The notes under the pieces: model-generated
Told to the model about the DNA's origin: nothing
Seen by the model: only the letters and a program-made list of their open reading frames with translations
Databases searched by the model: none
Position numbers and translations under genes: made by a program
DNA from: Alistipes sp.
GTDB taxonomy: Bacteria > Bacteroidota > Bacteroidia > Bacteroidales > Rikenellaceae
Length of the DNA: 64,000 nt
Direction of reading: 5' to 3'
NCBI GenBank assembly: GCA_017532885.1
Contig: JAFXIS010000029.1
Span: 1-64,000 of the forward strand
In this document: piece after piece, positions 1 through 9,654 of the stretch
How the letters are laid out: the number at the start of each line of letters is the position of its first letter
How positions within the stretch are numbered: position 1 is the stretch's first letter

Positions 1-53
1 ATTTTTTATTAAAAAAGGCAAATACACAAGTATTAACTGTACAAAAAAATTAA

Positions 54-3000
54 ATGCTTATGGTTAGGAAAATTGTACTTTCTATCGTAGCTGTTCTGGC
101 ATTGAGCTTCTCAGCCCTTGCACAGAATCAGAAAGTGACCGGTACGGTAAAGGATGATTTGGGTCGTCCTATCGTAGGTGCTACTGTTTTTGTAGATGGC
201 ACTTCTATCGGCGTCACAACTAATGTGGATGGTGATTTCGCTTTGCAGGCACCTGCAGATGGTACTTTATTAGTATCATTTATCGGATATGAAGGGGTGC
301 GTATCGAGATTGCCGGAAAAGCTAAAATTGATGTCGTGTTGCATGAGGATACTCAGGCAATCGACGAGGTTGTCGTAACTGGTTACGGCGTACAACGCAA
401 GGCCTCATTTACTGGAGCAGCGGCTGTTCTTGACAACTCTGTATTGGAGAAGAAGTCAGACGCAAACTTTGTAAAGGCTTTGGAGGGTAGCGTTCCAGGT
501 GTACAGATGAACAACTCAACAGGTATTCCCGGTGCGTGGGGTTCTATCTTTGTGCGTGGTCGCGGTTCGCTCTCTTCAGGTTCTGCTCCTCTTTATGTAA
601 TTGACGGTATGCCCGTAAATTCGGATGCTGATGCATTGTCTTCAAGTAGCAATGTTGCATTTGATCCTATGGCTGCTATTAACCCCGCCGACATCGAGTC
701 TATCACCGTATTGAAGGATGCTGCGGCAACAGCTATCTATGGTTCGCGTGCTTCTAACGGTGTGATTGTCGTGACTACAAAGCAGGGCTCACAGGGTAAG
801 TTTAACATCGACCTCAGCATCAAGCAGGGTTTCACCGATGTAGCAAACAACAACATGGAGTATGCTAATGCAGCACAGTCTATGGACCTCTTTGCTCGTG
901 GTTATTCAGCTTACTACAAGGTTAATGGTCGAGATTTGTCATATGATCAGGCTGTAGCTGCTCTCTCAAGTTCTTATGGTTGGGATGGTGAATCTTCTTA
1001 CGATTGGTTTGATAAGGTTACTCGTAAGGGTTACTATCAGGATTACAATGTAAGTGCATCTGGTAGCAGCGGTAAGGTAGGATACTTTGCAAGTTTGGGT
1101 TACTTGAACACCAAGGGTATCGTTATCAATTCTGATATGGAGCGTTTCTCTGGTCGTTTGAACCTTAACAGCAAATTTAAGTATGCTACTTTGGGTGTAA
1201 ACACCTCATTCAGCCACTCTATTCAGGATGGTTTCTCTCAGTCAACAGGTGGTTCTATGACCAACCCCACAGTAGGTGCAATCACTCAGATGAAGCCTTT
1301 CTATCCTTTCTATAATGAGGATGGTTCTTACAACACATCGGTTTCTTATAACCCCTTGGCTGTTCAGGACGAGAAGTTGGGTGATATGAGCCGTGTATGG
1401 AACTCTACAATCAACATTAACCCCTATATTCAGCTCGACTTCGGTAAGGGTATTTATGCGAAATCAACTTTGGGTGTAAACATCTCACATCAGCGTGAGT
1501 ACTCTTATTGGAGTGCCGTTTACAACAACCAGGGTATGGGTTACAACGGTTTGGGTCAGGAGTACATCACCCAGAATGCCGTTATCACTTGGAACAATGT
1601 ATTGGGTTGGAACTATACATTTGGCGACAAGCACGATGTTAGTGTAATGGTAGGCCAGGAGATGCAGCGTAAGTACTATCAGTATGAGTACCTCTGCGGT
1701 AGCGACTTCCCATATGCAGACAATGGTATGCGTGACCTTTCAACCGCTGGTAGCTGGATGGATTCAGAATTCTACAAGAGTGAGGCTACTTTGGCATCTT
1801 ACTTCTTGGATGCTCACTATACATTCAACGACCGCGTATATGTATCAGGTTCATTCCGTCGTGATGGTTCATCAGCTTTTGGTGCCGACAAGCGTTGGGG
1901 TAACTTCTGGTCATTGGGTGCGAAGTATCGTTTCAGCGAGGATTTCTTCAGCGAGAGTGATGTGTTTACAAATGCTGCTTTGCGTGCATCTTATGGTACC
2001 GTAGGTAACCAGGATATTGGTTGGTATGCTGCTCGTGGTTTCTATGTAGCTGGTTCAAACTATGCAGGCACTCCGGGTATGACTCCTTCGGGAATCTCTA
2101 ATCGTCAGCTTACTTGGGAGACCTCAAAGAAGTTTGATGTTGGCGTTGAGTTCTCATTGATTGATCGCGTACATTTTACTTTGGACTACTATAACGAGGT
2201 TACTGAGGATGCCCTTTACAGCGTACCTTTGTCGCAGACTACAGGTATGGGTTCTGCTACCCAGAACATCGGATCAGTTCGCAACTCTGGTATTGAGTTC
2301 TCGGTAAATGCAACCATTATGCAGAAGAAAAACTTCGTATGGAACGCTTATGCAAACCTCTCATGGAACAAGAACGAGGTTGTTAAGCTTAACGGTGAGC
2401 CTGTTGAGGGTACTTTGACTATGTTGGAGGAGGGTCGTCCTTTCAATACATTCCGCATGAAGGAGTGGGCAGGTGTTGATCCCGAGACCGGTATGCCTCA
2501 GTGGTATTTGAACGAGACCGGCAACGAGGTTACTTCAGACTATAACGCAGCAGCTAAGCGTTATGTTGGCGAGGCTCAGCCTAAGGTTGTTGGTGGTTTC
2601 GGTACCGACCTTAAGTGGAAGGGCTTGGACTTCAACATTACATTTACTTATCGTATGGGTGGTAAGGTTTACGACTACGGTGCTTACTTCACAGGTTTCG
2701 GTATGGTTAACTATACTCCTCATGTTGATATGGTTAATAACTCATGGACTCCTGAGAACAAGAATGCTAAGTATGCTCAGTATATTTACTCTGACCCATT
2801 CAATGCAACAGCTGACTCTACATTGTTCCTTTACGATGCTGACTATTTGAAGATTGGCAACATCACTTTGGGTTATACATTGCCCTCAAAGTGGACAAGA
2901 AAGGCTATGATCGAGAAGTTCCGTATCTATGTATCGTTGGATAATCCTTATATCTTTACTGCAAAGAACTTCATTGGTTATACTCCTGAGACTTATGCAG

Positions 3001-3068
3001 ACGGTATTATCTCTTGGCAGCACCCTGCTGTTAGCACTTATACTGCCGGTGTTCAGATTACATTCTAA
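54..3068 (+). CDS. SusC/RagA-type TonB-dependent outer-membrane transporter
   Basis: This 1004-residue protein is a TonB-linked outer-membrane porin of the SusC/RagA family, which imports oligosaccharides or peptides captured by a SusD partner. It has a signal peptide ending near FSALAQ, a carboxypeptidase-regulatory-like domain (about residues 28-95, VTGTVKDDLGRPIVGA), a plug domain containing DEVVVTGYGVQRKASFTGA near 105-125, and a long aromatic-rich barrel ending in VQITF. ATG codons at 54 and 60 are both possible starts. The SusD gene follows at once. No regulator or glycosidase is visible beside it, so the substrate is unknown. The few bases upstream are cut by the window edge. Confidence 0.95.
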   Translation: MLMVRKIVLSIVAVLALSFSALAQNQKVTGTVKDDLGRPIVGATVFVDGTSIGVTTNVDGDFALQAPADGTLLVSFIGYEGVRIEIAGKAKIDVVLHEDTQAIDEVVVTGYGVQRKASFTGAAAVLDNSVLEKKSDANFVKALEGSVPGVQMNNSTGIPGAWGSIFVRGRGSLSSGSAPLYVIDGMPVNSDADALSSSSNVAFDPMAAINPADIESITVLKDAAATAIYGSRASNGVIVVTTKQGSQGKFNIDLSIKQGFTDVANNNMEYANAAQSMDLFARGYSAYYKVNGRDLSYDQAVAALSSSYGWDGESSYDWFDKVTRKGYYQDYNVSASGSSGKVGYFASLGYLNTKGIVINSDMERFSGRLNLNSKFKYATLGVNTSFSHSIQDGFSQSTGGSMTNPTVGAITQMKPFYPFYNEDGSYNTSVSYNPLAVQDEKLGDMSRVWNSTININPYIQLDFGKGIYAKSTLGVNISHQREYSYWSAVYNNQGMGYNGLGQEYITQNAVITWNNVLGWNYTFGDKHDVSVMVGQEMQRKYYQYEYLCGSDFPYADNGMRDLSTAGSWMDSEFYKSEATLASYFLDAHYTFNDRVYVSGSFRRDGSSAFGADKRWGNFWSLGAKYRFSEDFFSESDVFTNAALRASYGTVGNQDIGWYAARGFYVAGSNYAGTPGMTPSGISNRQLTWETSKKFDVGVEFSLIDRVHFTLDYYNEVTEDALYSVPLSQTTGMGSATQNIGSVRNSGIEFSVNATIMQKKNFVWNAYANLSWNKNEVVKLNGEPVEGTLTMLEEGRPFNTFRMKEWAGVDPETGMPQWYLNETGNEVTSDYNAAAKRYVGEAQPKVVGGFGTDLKWKGLDFNITFTYRMGGKVYDYGAYFTGFGMVNYTPHVDMVNNSWTPENKNAKYAQYIYSDPFNATADSTLFLYDADYLKIGNITLGYTLPSKWTRKAMIEKFRIYVSLDNPYIFTAKNFIGYTPETYADGIISWQHPAVSTYTAGVQITF

Positions 3069-3112
3069 TCACAGTGAGAACGATGTTTAACATTTTAATG
3101 GAGAATTTGAGT

Positions 3113-4600
3113 ATGAAAAAATTTATATTGAAGACATTTGCTGTTCTTGCACTTGCAGGAGGCGTCGCAAGCTGTGGTAACGATTTCCTTGAGACAAAAT
3201 ATTATCGTGGTATTGATATCGATACCGGTTTGAACTCGGTAAATAACATCGGCACAGCACTTAACGGTACTTACTATCATTTGTTTGCTTACTATTTCGC
3301 AGGTAACTATGCAACATCTATCGGTGATATTGCTACCGACCTTGCTTACTGGAATGGTTTGACTGGTCACTTTGATGACATCCACACCTATACTTACACT
3401 GATACCGACAACTATTTGGCAGGTATTTGGAACTATGGCTACAAGGTTGTAGATAACTCTGCTCGCGTAATTAAGGCTGCAAAGGCTCTTTATGAGGGTG
3501 CTTCTGATGCCGAGAAGGCTGAGTTGAGTCTCTATTTGGCGGAGGCACACGCTTTGCGTGGTTACGCATCTTTGGTTTTGACTAATGTATTTGCTCACCA
3601 GATTAAGGTTAATGGTACAGACCACTCTGCAAAGTTGGGTATTGTAGTTGTGGATGAGCCTATTCCGGCATATACCGAAGTTAGTCGCTCAACCGTAGGC
3701 GAGAGCTATGCTGCTATCGTTAATGACTTCAAGACAGCTCTTGAGTATTTCACTGCAGCAGGTGGTGACCGTGGTAACTTGCAGTATTTGGGTGAGGCTG
3801 CAACATATGGTTTGTTAGCGCGTACCTACCTCTACATGGAGGATTGGGCTAATGCCGCAACAAATGCGCAGAACGCTTTGGATGCAGCAGGTATCACAAC
3901 TTTGGCTTATACAGCCGATGCTTATGCCGCATTGTATGCATCTGAGACCTCAAACAATGAGAGTATGTTTGCTTTGGCTATCACATCTTCTAACAACTGG
4001 TCTGCAAACTCTTGCGGTACTTTGTGGAGCACTTACAACTATAGCCCCAGCCCCAAGCTTCAGGCTATGTATGGTGCAAACGACTGCCGTAAATCTATCA
4101 TGACCTTTGGTGCATCTTCTACCCCTGAGGTCCCTGTATATGGCGCGGGTAAGTTTGTTCACACTTCAAGCGGTAATTCAGCATATGGTACCAATTATAT
4201 CGTAAATGCACCTGAGATGTTCCTTATTATCGCAGAGGCTAAGGCTAACATTGGTGGCACATCTCTTACAGATGCACAGAATGCATTGCTCGTAGTCGCA
4301 AAGCGTAACGCCGATATCGCTACCACTGCTGACCTCCCATCTTCGCAGGCAGAGATCTTGGCTTTCATTAAGGAGGAGCGTGCTCGTGAGTTATTCCAGG
4401 AGGGTATGCGTCTTTATGACTTGCGTCGTTGGGGCGATAAGGCAGAAGTGTTTGCAATGGCTGCTCCTGCTGTAGAGTTTACTCACACTGATTTCGCAAT
4501 TTCAGATTTGGTATTCCCTATCCCTGCAAGCGAGATTAATGCAGGCTTTGGCGTTGTTCAGAATGACGATTGGTCAAGCTCAATGCCTAAGGCAAAATAA
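3113..4600 (+). CDS. SusD/RagB-type nutrient-binding lipoprotein
   Basis: This 495-residue surface lipoprotein is the partner of the SusC protein upstream and should cap the transporter and bind its substrate. The start at 3113 gives MKKF followed by a lipoprotein signal with the lipid-carrying Cys near residue 21 (GGVASCGNDF); the frame is open further upstream from 3074, but that would add an unlikely leader. The body is helical and TPR-like (ALRGYASLVLTNVFAHQ), and the C-terminal SusD signature FIKEERARELFQEGMRLYDL is clear. The pair is co-transcribed, and a strong terminator follows at 4628. Confidence 0.94.
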   Translation: MKKFILKTFAVLALAGGVASCGNDFLETKYYRGIDIDTGLNSVNNIGTALNGTYYHLFAYYFAGNYATSIGDIATDLAYWNGLTGHFDDIHTYTYTDTDNYLAGIWNYGYKVVDNSARVIKAAKALYEGASDAEKAELSLYLAEAHALRGYASLVLTNVFAHQIKVNGTDHSAKLGIVVVDEPIPAYTEVSRSTVGESYAAIVNDFKTALEYFTAAGGDRGNLQYLGEAATYGLLARTYLYMEDWANAATNAQNALDAAGITTLAYTADAYAALYASETSNNESMFALAITSSNNWSANSCGTLWSTYNYSPSPKLQAMYGANDCRKSIMTFGASSTPEVPVYGAGKFVHTSSGNSAYGTNYIVNAPEMFLIIAEAKANIGGTSLTDAQNALLVVAKRNADIATTADLPSSQAEILAFIKEERARELFQEGMRLYDLRRWGDKAEVFAMAAPAVEFTHTDFAISDLVFPIPASEINAGFGVVQNDDWSSSMPKAK

Positions 4601-4627
4601 TTGAAAATAGTATATTTCAATCTTTCA

Positions 4628-4660
4628 ACCGGTCATCCTTTTGGGTGGCCGGTTTTTTAT
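4628..4660 (+). terminator. Rho-independent terminator after susD homologue
   Basis: An 11-bp stem (ACCGGTCATCC with GGGTGGCCGGT, two G-U pairs) with a TTTT loop is followed by a run of T. It closes the SusC/SusD unit. Confidence 0.85.
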
Positions 4661-4728
4661 TGGGCAAGGTCGGATAAAAACAAAAACTGTCGTATATTGG
4701 AAAGTTTTTATGCTTATTGGCGGAAAAT

Positions 4729-4760
4729 TTTGATTTGCGGAGTGATTTTTACTATATTTG
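4729..4760 (+). promoter_or_regulatory. Bacteroidetes-type promoter of the branching-enzyme gene
   Basis: TTTG at 4729-4732 and TATATTTG at 4753-4760 are 20 bases apart, matching the Bacteroidetes primary sigma consensus. Transcription should begin near 4765, which rules out the upstream in-frame ATG at 4758 and supports 4785 as the start. Confidence 0.75.
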
Positions 4761-4784
4761 TATAAACCAAAAAATCTTTTTGCC

Positions 4785-6821
4785 ATGAAGCAGGAGAAAA
4801 AAGTACTGCCCATAGTCGCACGCGACGAGTGGCTGGAGCCCGTTGCCGAGAAAATCGAGGAGCGACACAATCGCTACCTTCAGCGCATGCAAGCGATTGA
4901 AAATCAAGCGGGTTCTATCGTAGATTATGCCAACGGCCACCATTTTTTTGGTTGGCAGTGGGACGATACGCTCAGTGGCTGGTGGTTCCGCGAATGGTTA
5001 CCCGAAGCCTACGATGTATTTATCTTTGGTGACTTTAACTCGTGGCAGCGCACGCAGCTACGCCTCGACAAGGGCGAAAATGGCGTGTGGAGCATCTTCC
5101 TGCCCGAGGCGATGTATGGTCATCTGTTGCAGCATGGCTCACTCTACAAGCTGCACATTCATGGCAAGAACGGCTGGCACGACCGCATTCCGGCATACGC
5201 GAAGCGCGTGGTGCAGGACGATGTAACGAAAAATTATACGGCTCAATTCTGGATTGAGCAGCCCTTTGAGTGGCATGATGAGAAGTTCAACATCGCGAAG
5301 GCGGGAAATCTGCTTATCTATGAGGCGCATGTCGGCATGGCGCAAGAGAAGGAGGGCGTAGGTACATACAACGAATTTACCGAAAATGTCCTTCCGCGCA
5401 TCAAAAAAGCAGGTTACAACGCCGTGCAGCTCATGGCCATTGCCGAGCACCCCTACTACGGCTCGTTTGGCTATCATGTGGCGAATTTCTTTGCCCCCTC
5501 GTCACGCTTCGGCACGCCCGAGGAGTTGAAACACCTTATCGACACGGCTCACTCGATGGGCATTGCCGTAATTATGGACTTAGTGCATGCCCACTATGTC
5601 AAGAATCTCAACGAGGGTATCCTCGACCTCGATGGTTCGGGATATCACTACTCAAAGCCGGGCGAGGCGGGTTATCAGCAGTATTGGGACTCGATGGTAT
5701 TCGACTACGGTAAGGGAGGCGTTGAGCATTTCCTTCTGTCGAATGTGAAATATTGGTTGGAGGAGTACCATTTCGACGGTTACCGCTTCGATGGCGTAAC
5801 CTCGATGCTCTACCACCACCGCGGCTACACCGACTTCGACGCAAGAGAGAAATTCTTTGACGAGGGTGTCGATTTGGATGCTATAACCTACCTCACGCTG
5901 GCAAATCGCTTGGTACATGAGCTTAATCCACAGGCAGTTACCATTGCCGAGGATGTCAGCGGCATGCCGGGCAGTTGCTCGCCCATCAACGACGGAGGTA
6001 TGGGCTTCGACTATCGCTTGGGCATGGCAATTCCCGACTTCTGGATTAAGATGCTTAAAGATACGCCCGATGAGGACTGGAACATCTGGGAGATGTGGAG
6101 CGTACTTACAAACCGCCTGCCGGAGGTTAAGACTGTGGCATATGCCGAGTCACACGACCAGGCGTTGGTGGGTGACAAGACCATAGCGTTCCGCCTGCTG
6201 GATAAGCTGATGTACGACTCGATGGACCGCAAAACGCAGAGCATCGTTGTGGATAGAGGACTTGCGCTGCATAAGATGATACGCCTGATAACCATCACTA
6301 CGGGTGGCGAGGCCTACCTCAACTTTATGGGTAACGAGTTTGGTCATCCCGAGTGGATTGACTTCCCGCGCGAGGGCAATGGCTGGTCATACTCGCATGC
6401 GCGCCGTCAATGGTCGCTGGCGGATAGTAAGTCGTTGCGCTATTCGTACTTGAATGACTTCGACCGCGCGATGATTAAGCTCGTGAAGAAAGAGAAGATT
6501 CTATCAGATGGTTACCCCTACAACCTGCTGATGGACGAGCATAACAAGACAATGGTTTACTCGCATCGTGACCTTATTTTCGTATTCAATTGGCACGCTA
6601 CGGCATCTATTCCCGACTATGAGTTGCCCGTTCACGAGGCGGGTAAGTATGTGTCGGTACTCTCGACCGACGAGGGGAAATTTGGCGGTCTGAAGCGCCA
6701 GGAGGTTGGCGCGGAGTTCTTCACCTACAACTTCGAGTGCGAAGATGGCACGGTGCAACCCCGCCTACGCATATATAACACCTCACGAACGGCTTTAGTG
6801 CTGAAAAAAGTGAAGGAGTAG
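4785..6821 (+). CDS. glgB: 1,4-alpha-glucan (glycogen) branching enzyme, GH13_8-like
   Basis: This 678-residue cytosolic enzyme introduces alpha-1,6 branches into glycogen. An N-terminal CBM48-like region (WWFREWLPEAYDVFIFGDFN) precedes a GH13 barrel. The four GH13 regions are visible: MDLVHAHYVKN; FDGYRFDGVTS with nucleophile Asp336; IAEDVSG with acid Glu389; and ESHDQ with Asp458. GYNAVQLMAIAEHPYYGSFGYH is typical of the eukaryote-like GH13_8 branching enzymes common in Bacteroidetes rather than of the E. coli type. It is transcribed alone from its own promoter and ends at a bidirectional terminator shared with tpiA. Confidence 0.93.
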   Translation: MKQEKKVLPIVARDEWLEPVAEKIEERHNRYLQRMQAIENQAGSIVDYANGHHFFGWQWDDTLSGWWFREWLPEAYDVFIFGDFNSWQRTQLRLDKGENGVWSIFLPEAMYGHLLQHGSLYKLHIHGKNGWHDRIPAYAKRVVQDDVTKNYTAQFWIEQPFEWHDEKFNIAKAGNLLIYEAHVGMAQEKEGVGTYNEFTENVLPRIKKAGYNAVQLMAIAEHPYYGSFGYHVANFFAPSSRFGTPEELKHLIDTAHSMGIAVIMDLVHAHYVKNLNEGILDLDGSGYHYSKPGEAGYQQYWDSMVFDYGKGGVEHFLLSNVKYWLEEYHFDGYRFDGVTSMLYHHRGYTDFDAREKFFDEGVDLDAITYLTLANRLVHELNPQAVTIAEDVSGMPGSCSPINDGGMGFDYRLGMAIPDFWIKMLKDTPDEDWNIWEMWSVLTNRLPEVKTVAYAESHDQALVGDKTIAFRLLDKLMYDSMDRKTQSIVVDRGLALHKMIRLITITTGGEAYLNFMGNEFGHPEWIDFPREGNGWSYSHARRQWSLADSKSLRYSYLNDFDRAMIKLVKKEKILSDGYPYNLLMDEHNKTMVYSHRDLIFVFNWHATASIPDYELPVHEAGKYVSVLSTDEGKFGGLKRQEVGAEFFTYNFECEDGTVQPRLRIYNTSRTALVLKKVKE

Positions 6822-6828
6822 AAAAGAA

Positions 6829-6868
6829 AAAGAGGCTGTCGCAACAATCGTTGGACAGCCTCTTGCTT
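6829..6868. terminator. Bidirectional terminator between glgB and tpiA
   Basis: AGAGGCTGTC (6831-6840) pairs perfectly with GACAGCCTCT (6854-6863). It is flanked by an A-rich run on the left and T-rich sequence on the right, so it can serve both convergent genes. Confidence 0.8.
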
Positions 6869-6883
6869 TAGCGCTGTATCAGA

Positions 6884-7636
6884 TTAGAAACCCTTACCGA
6901 TAGCGAGGAAGTCCTCAGCCTTCAACGCTGCACCACCGATAAGACCACCGTCTACATCCTCCTTAGCGAAAATCTCGGCTGCATTTGAGGGCTTGCAAGA
7001 GCCACCATAAAGGATGGGGCACTCTGCAGCTGCCGCACCAAACTTAGATGCCAAAACCTCACGGATGTATGCGTGAATCTCCTGTGCCTGCTCGGCAGTA
7101 GCGGTCTCACCTGTACCGATAGCCCAAACGGGCTCATAAGCGATTACGAGCTCCTTGAACTGCTCCTCTGAAAGGTTGAACACAACCTCCTCAATCTGCT
7201 GCTTGCAAACATCGAAGTGCTTGCCTGCCTTACGCTCGTCGAGGCTCTCACCTACGCAGTAGATAGGCTTCAAACCGTTAGCATAAGCCTGCACCATCTT
7301 CTTGTTCAAAGTCTCTGAAGTCTCACCATAGTACTGGCGACGCTCCGAGTGACCCAAGATAACATACTCGCAACCGAGTGCCTTAATCATAGAGGCAGCA
7401 ACCTCACCTGTGTAAGCACCCTTAGCCTCGGTAGCGCAATCCTGCGCACCAACAGCAATATCAGAGCCCTTAACAGCCTCAACAACTTGTGAAAGGTGTG
7501 TGAAAGGAGGGCATACGATGAAGTTCACGCACTCGCAAACCTCGCCGCGGCCAGCTACTACATTCTTTGCCAACTCTACGCCCTCGGCGGGGAGAGTGTT
7601 CATCTTCCAGTTACCTGCAACAATCTTCTTTCTCAT
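6884..7636 (-). CDS. tpiA: Triose-phosphate isomerase
   Basis: This 250-residue glycolytic enzyme interconverts dihydroxyacetone phosphate and glyceraldehyde 3-phosphate. NWKMNTL carries the substrate-binding Asn and Lys, GHSERRQYYGE the catalytic His, and AYEPVWAIGTG the catalytic Glu. Phosphate-loop sequence GGSCKP and a C-terminal GGLIGGAAL are present. The start at 7636 (MRKKIVAGNWK) gives the normal family length; the open frame continues upstream into a repeat element, which is not expected to be coding. It lies downstream of lysS on the same strand, separated by the family A repeat at 7700-7817. I find no consensus promoter in the spacer. Confidence 0.96.
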   Translation of the reverse strand: MRKKIVAGNWKMNTLPAEGVELAKNVVAGRGEVCECVNFIVCPPFTHLSQVVEAVKGSDIAVGAQDCATEAKGAYTGEVAASMIKALGCEYVILGHSERRQYYGETSETLNKKMVQAYANGLKPIYCVGESLDERKAGKHFDVCKQQIEEVVFNLSEEQFKELVIAYEPVWAIGTGETATAEQAQEIHAYIREVLASKFGAAAAECPILYGGSCKPSNAAEIFAKEDVDGGLIGGAALKAEDFLAIGKGF

Positions 7637-7699
7637 TTTTCTGTAAGTTTTGTTTATGTTTTGTACCAATTTTCTTCTTAATTCTGCCAAAGCCCCCAA

Positions 7700-7817
7700 A
7701 ATTGCATAAGGTGTGCTATTTTGAGGCTGCTCGCAGGTGTGAAAACCGCAGCATACTGAGGCGTATGTGAGGATTTTCACAGCAAGGCAGACGCCAAAAG
7801 AGCCGCCTTATTCAATT
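7700..7817 (-). repeat. Family A structured intergenic repeat, copy 1
   Basis: This 118-bp element begins one base from the lysS stop codon. Its ends are inverted repeats: AATTGCATAAGG at 7700-7711 faces CCTTATTCAATT at 7806-7817, 11 of 12 positions complementary. Inside are TGTGAAAA/TTTTCACA arms around CATAC/GTATG. The outer arms differ in sequence from the other copies yet still pair with each other. It may end lysS transcripts or form the 5' leader of tpiA. Confidence 0.7.
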
Positions 7818-9554
7818 TTACTCCGCTTTCTGTGAGTCTATCCACGCCTTAATCTCGGCTGTTGCGAGGCCCAACTTGTTCTTCTTGTTGAAGCCGCAGA
7901 GGTCGTTGAAGAGCTTGCCGCCACCATTTGCCGCCGTATTCTGGAACGACTCAACGGTGATGTAACCCATCTTCTGGATATGCTCAACCCACTCGGCGGG
8001 GATACCTGCCTCGGTGTACTTCTCGGCGTCATCTGCCACAACCTTCTTCTCGGGGCGCATTGTCGGGAAGAACAACACATCCTGAATCGAGGGCTGGTTA
8101 AGCATAAACATCGCCAAGCGGTCGATACCGATACCCATACCCGAGCACTGGGGCATACCATACTCCAAAGCGCGCACGAAGTCCATATCGATAAACATCG
8201 CCTCGTCGTCACCCTTCTCCGAGAGCTTCAGCTGCTCCTGGAAGCGCTCATACTGGTCAATCGGGTCGTTAAGCTCCGAATATGCGTTACAAAGCTCCTT
8301 ACCATTTACGAACAACTCGAAACGCTCCGTCAAATCGGCATTGTCGCGGTGACGCTTACACAGGGGCGACATCTCGCGCGGATAGTCGCAGATGAATGTA
8401 GGCTGAATCAAATCCTCCTCGCAATACTGACCGAAGATAGCGTCGATGAGCTTACCCTTACCCATAGTGTCGTCAATCTCGACATTCAGGCGCTGACAAG
8501 CCTCGCGCAGCTGCTCCTCCGACTGGCCTGTGATGTCGTAGCCGGTCTTCTCCTTGATGGCATCGGTCATCGTCAAGCGGCGGAAAGGTGCCTTGAACGA
8601 AATCTGCCTGTCGCCGATTGTAAGCTCCGTAGTGCCGTTTGTAGCCAAAGCCACGCGCTCCAACATCTGCTCGGTGAACGACATCATCCACTTGTAGTCC
8701 TTGTACGCCACATAAATCTCCATGCAGGTGAACTCGGGGTTGTGCGTGCGGTCCATACCCTCGTTGCGGAAGTTCTTGCCGAACTCATACACACCGTCAA
8801 AACCGCCCACGATAAGGCGCTTGAGGTACAACTCCGTAGCTATTCGCATATAGAAATCGGTGTCCAAGGCGTTGTGGTGCGTGATAAAAGGACGCGCCGA
8901 AGCACCTCCGGGGATAGGCTGCAAGATAGGAGTTTCAACCTCGACATAGCCATGCTCGTTGAAGAACTCGCGCATAGTGGCCATAATCTTCGCACGCTTG
9001 ACGAAGACCTCGCGCACATGGGGATTTACCACCAAGTCCAAATAACGCTGGCGATAGCGCACCTCGGGGTCGGTCAGGGCGTCAAACTGCTTGCCATCCT
9101 TCTCCTTTACGATGGGCAACGGACGGATAGACTTCGACAAAATGGTAAATCGCTGGCAATGTACCGACTTCTCGCCTGTGTTGGTGATGAAGGCAAAACC
9201 CTCCACGCCGATAAAGTCGCCAATGTCCAACAACTTCTTAAATACGGTGTTGTACAATGTGGGGTCGCCCTCGGGGCAGATGTCGTCACGACGGATATAG
9301 ACCTGAATGCGGCCTGTGTGGTCCTGCAACTCGAAGAATGAGGCACTACCCATAATGCGGCGGCTCATAATACGACCTGCGATGCGCACCTGAGCAAACT
9401 GCTCGGTTGTCGCCTCCGAAAGATTTGCCGAAATCTCGGCAGCCGTGTTCGTCACCTCGAACATCTCGGCAGGATAGGGCTCGATGCCCATCTCGCGCAG
9501 GGTCGAAAGTGACTTACGACGCAAAAGTTCTTGTTCGCTGAGTTCTACGCTCAT
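7818..9554 (-). CDS. lysS: Lysyl-tRNA synthetase (class II)
   Basis: This 578-residue cytosolic enzyme charges tRNA-Lys. An N-terminal OB-fold anticodon-binding domain (VRIAGRIMSRRIMGSASFFE) precedes a class II catalytic core with motif 2 (NFRNEGMDRTHNPEFTCMEI) and motif 3 (GMGIGIDRLAMF). Length is a little above the usual 500-510 residues because of a C-terminal tail of about 70 residues (HIQKMGYITVESFQNTAANG onward), which I believe occurs in other Bacteroidetes LysS. The promoter is at 9624-9654. The gene ends directly at the family A repeat. Confidence 0.96.
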   Translation of the reverse strand: MSVELSEQELLRRKSLSTLREMGIEPYPAEMFEVTNTAAEISANLSEATTEQFAQVRIAGRIMSRRIMGSASFFELQDHTGRIQVYIRRDDICPEGDPTLYNTVFKKLLDIGDFIGVEGFAFITNTGEKSVHCQRFTILSKSIRPLPIVKEKDGKQFDALTDPEVRYRQRYLDLVVNPHVREVFVKRAKIMATMREFFNEHGYVEVETPILQPIPGGASARPFITHHNALDTDFYMRIATELYLKRLIVGGFDGVYEFGKNFRNEGMDRTHNPEFTCMEIYVAYKDYKWMMSFTEQMLERVALATNGTTELTIGDRQISFKAPFRRLTMTDAIKEKTGYDITGQSEEQLREACQRLNVEIDDTMGKGKLIDAIFGQYCEEDLIQPTFICDYPREMSPLCKRHRDNADLTERFELFVNGKELCNAYSELNDPIDQYERFQEQLKLSEKGDDEAMFIDMDFVRALEYGMPQCSGMGIGIDRLAMFMLNQPSIQDVLFFPTMRPEKKVVADDAEKYTEAGIPAEWVEHIQKMGYITVESFQNTAANGGGKLFNDLCGFNKKNKLGLATAEIKAWIDSQKAE

Positions 9555-9623
9555 AATATATCGTTTTTTAGATTTTTTTGTCCTTAATTTTCAAATTCCA
9601 ACAGCCTTCACGCCATTTGGGGA

Positions 9624-9654
9624 CAAAGTTACAAGTTACAATTCAAAATTCAAA
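9624..9654 (-). promoter_or_regulatory. lysS promoter
   Basis: On the minus strand, TAACTTTG (9631-9624) lies 19 bases from TTTG (9654-9651). The -33 TTTG is part of the AATTCAAAATT repeat, so the repeat supplies half of the promoter. Confidence 0.65.

Noticed and set aside
54..4600. Complete polysaccharide utilisation locus
   Set aside because: Only the SusC/SusD pair is visible. The following branching enzyme has its own promoter and is a housekeeping glycogen enzyme, and no regulator or exported glycosidase is adjacent within the window.
7636..7780. N-terminal extension of TpiA
   Set aside because: The extra 48 residues come from the family A repeat and spacer; the family start MRKKIVAGNWK is at 7636.
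7980..9341. Long plus-strand open frame (453 codons) opposite lysS
   Set aside because: It is the antisense shadow of a certain gene with codon bias that opens the opposite frame; its sequence has no family features. The same applies to the long frame opposite uvrB at 27993-29444.
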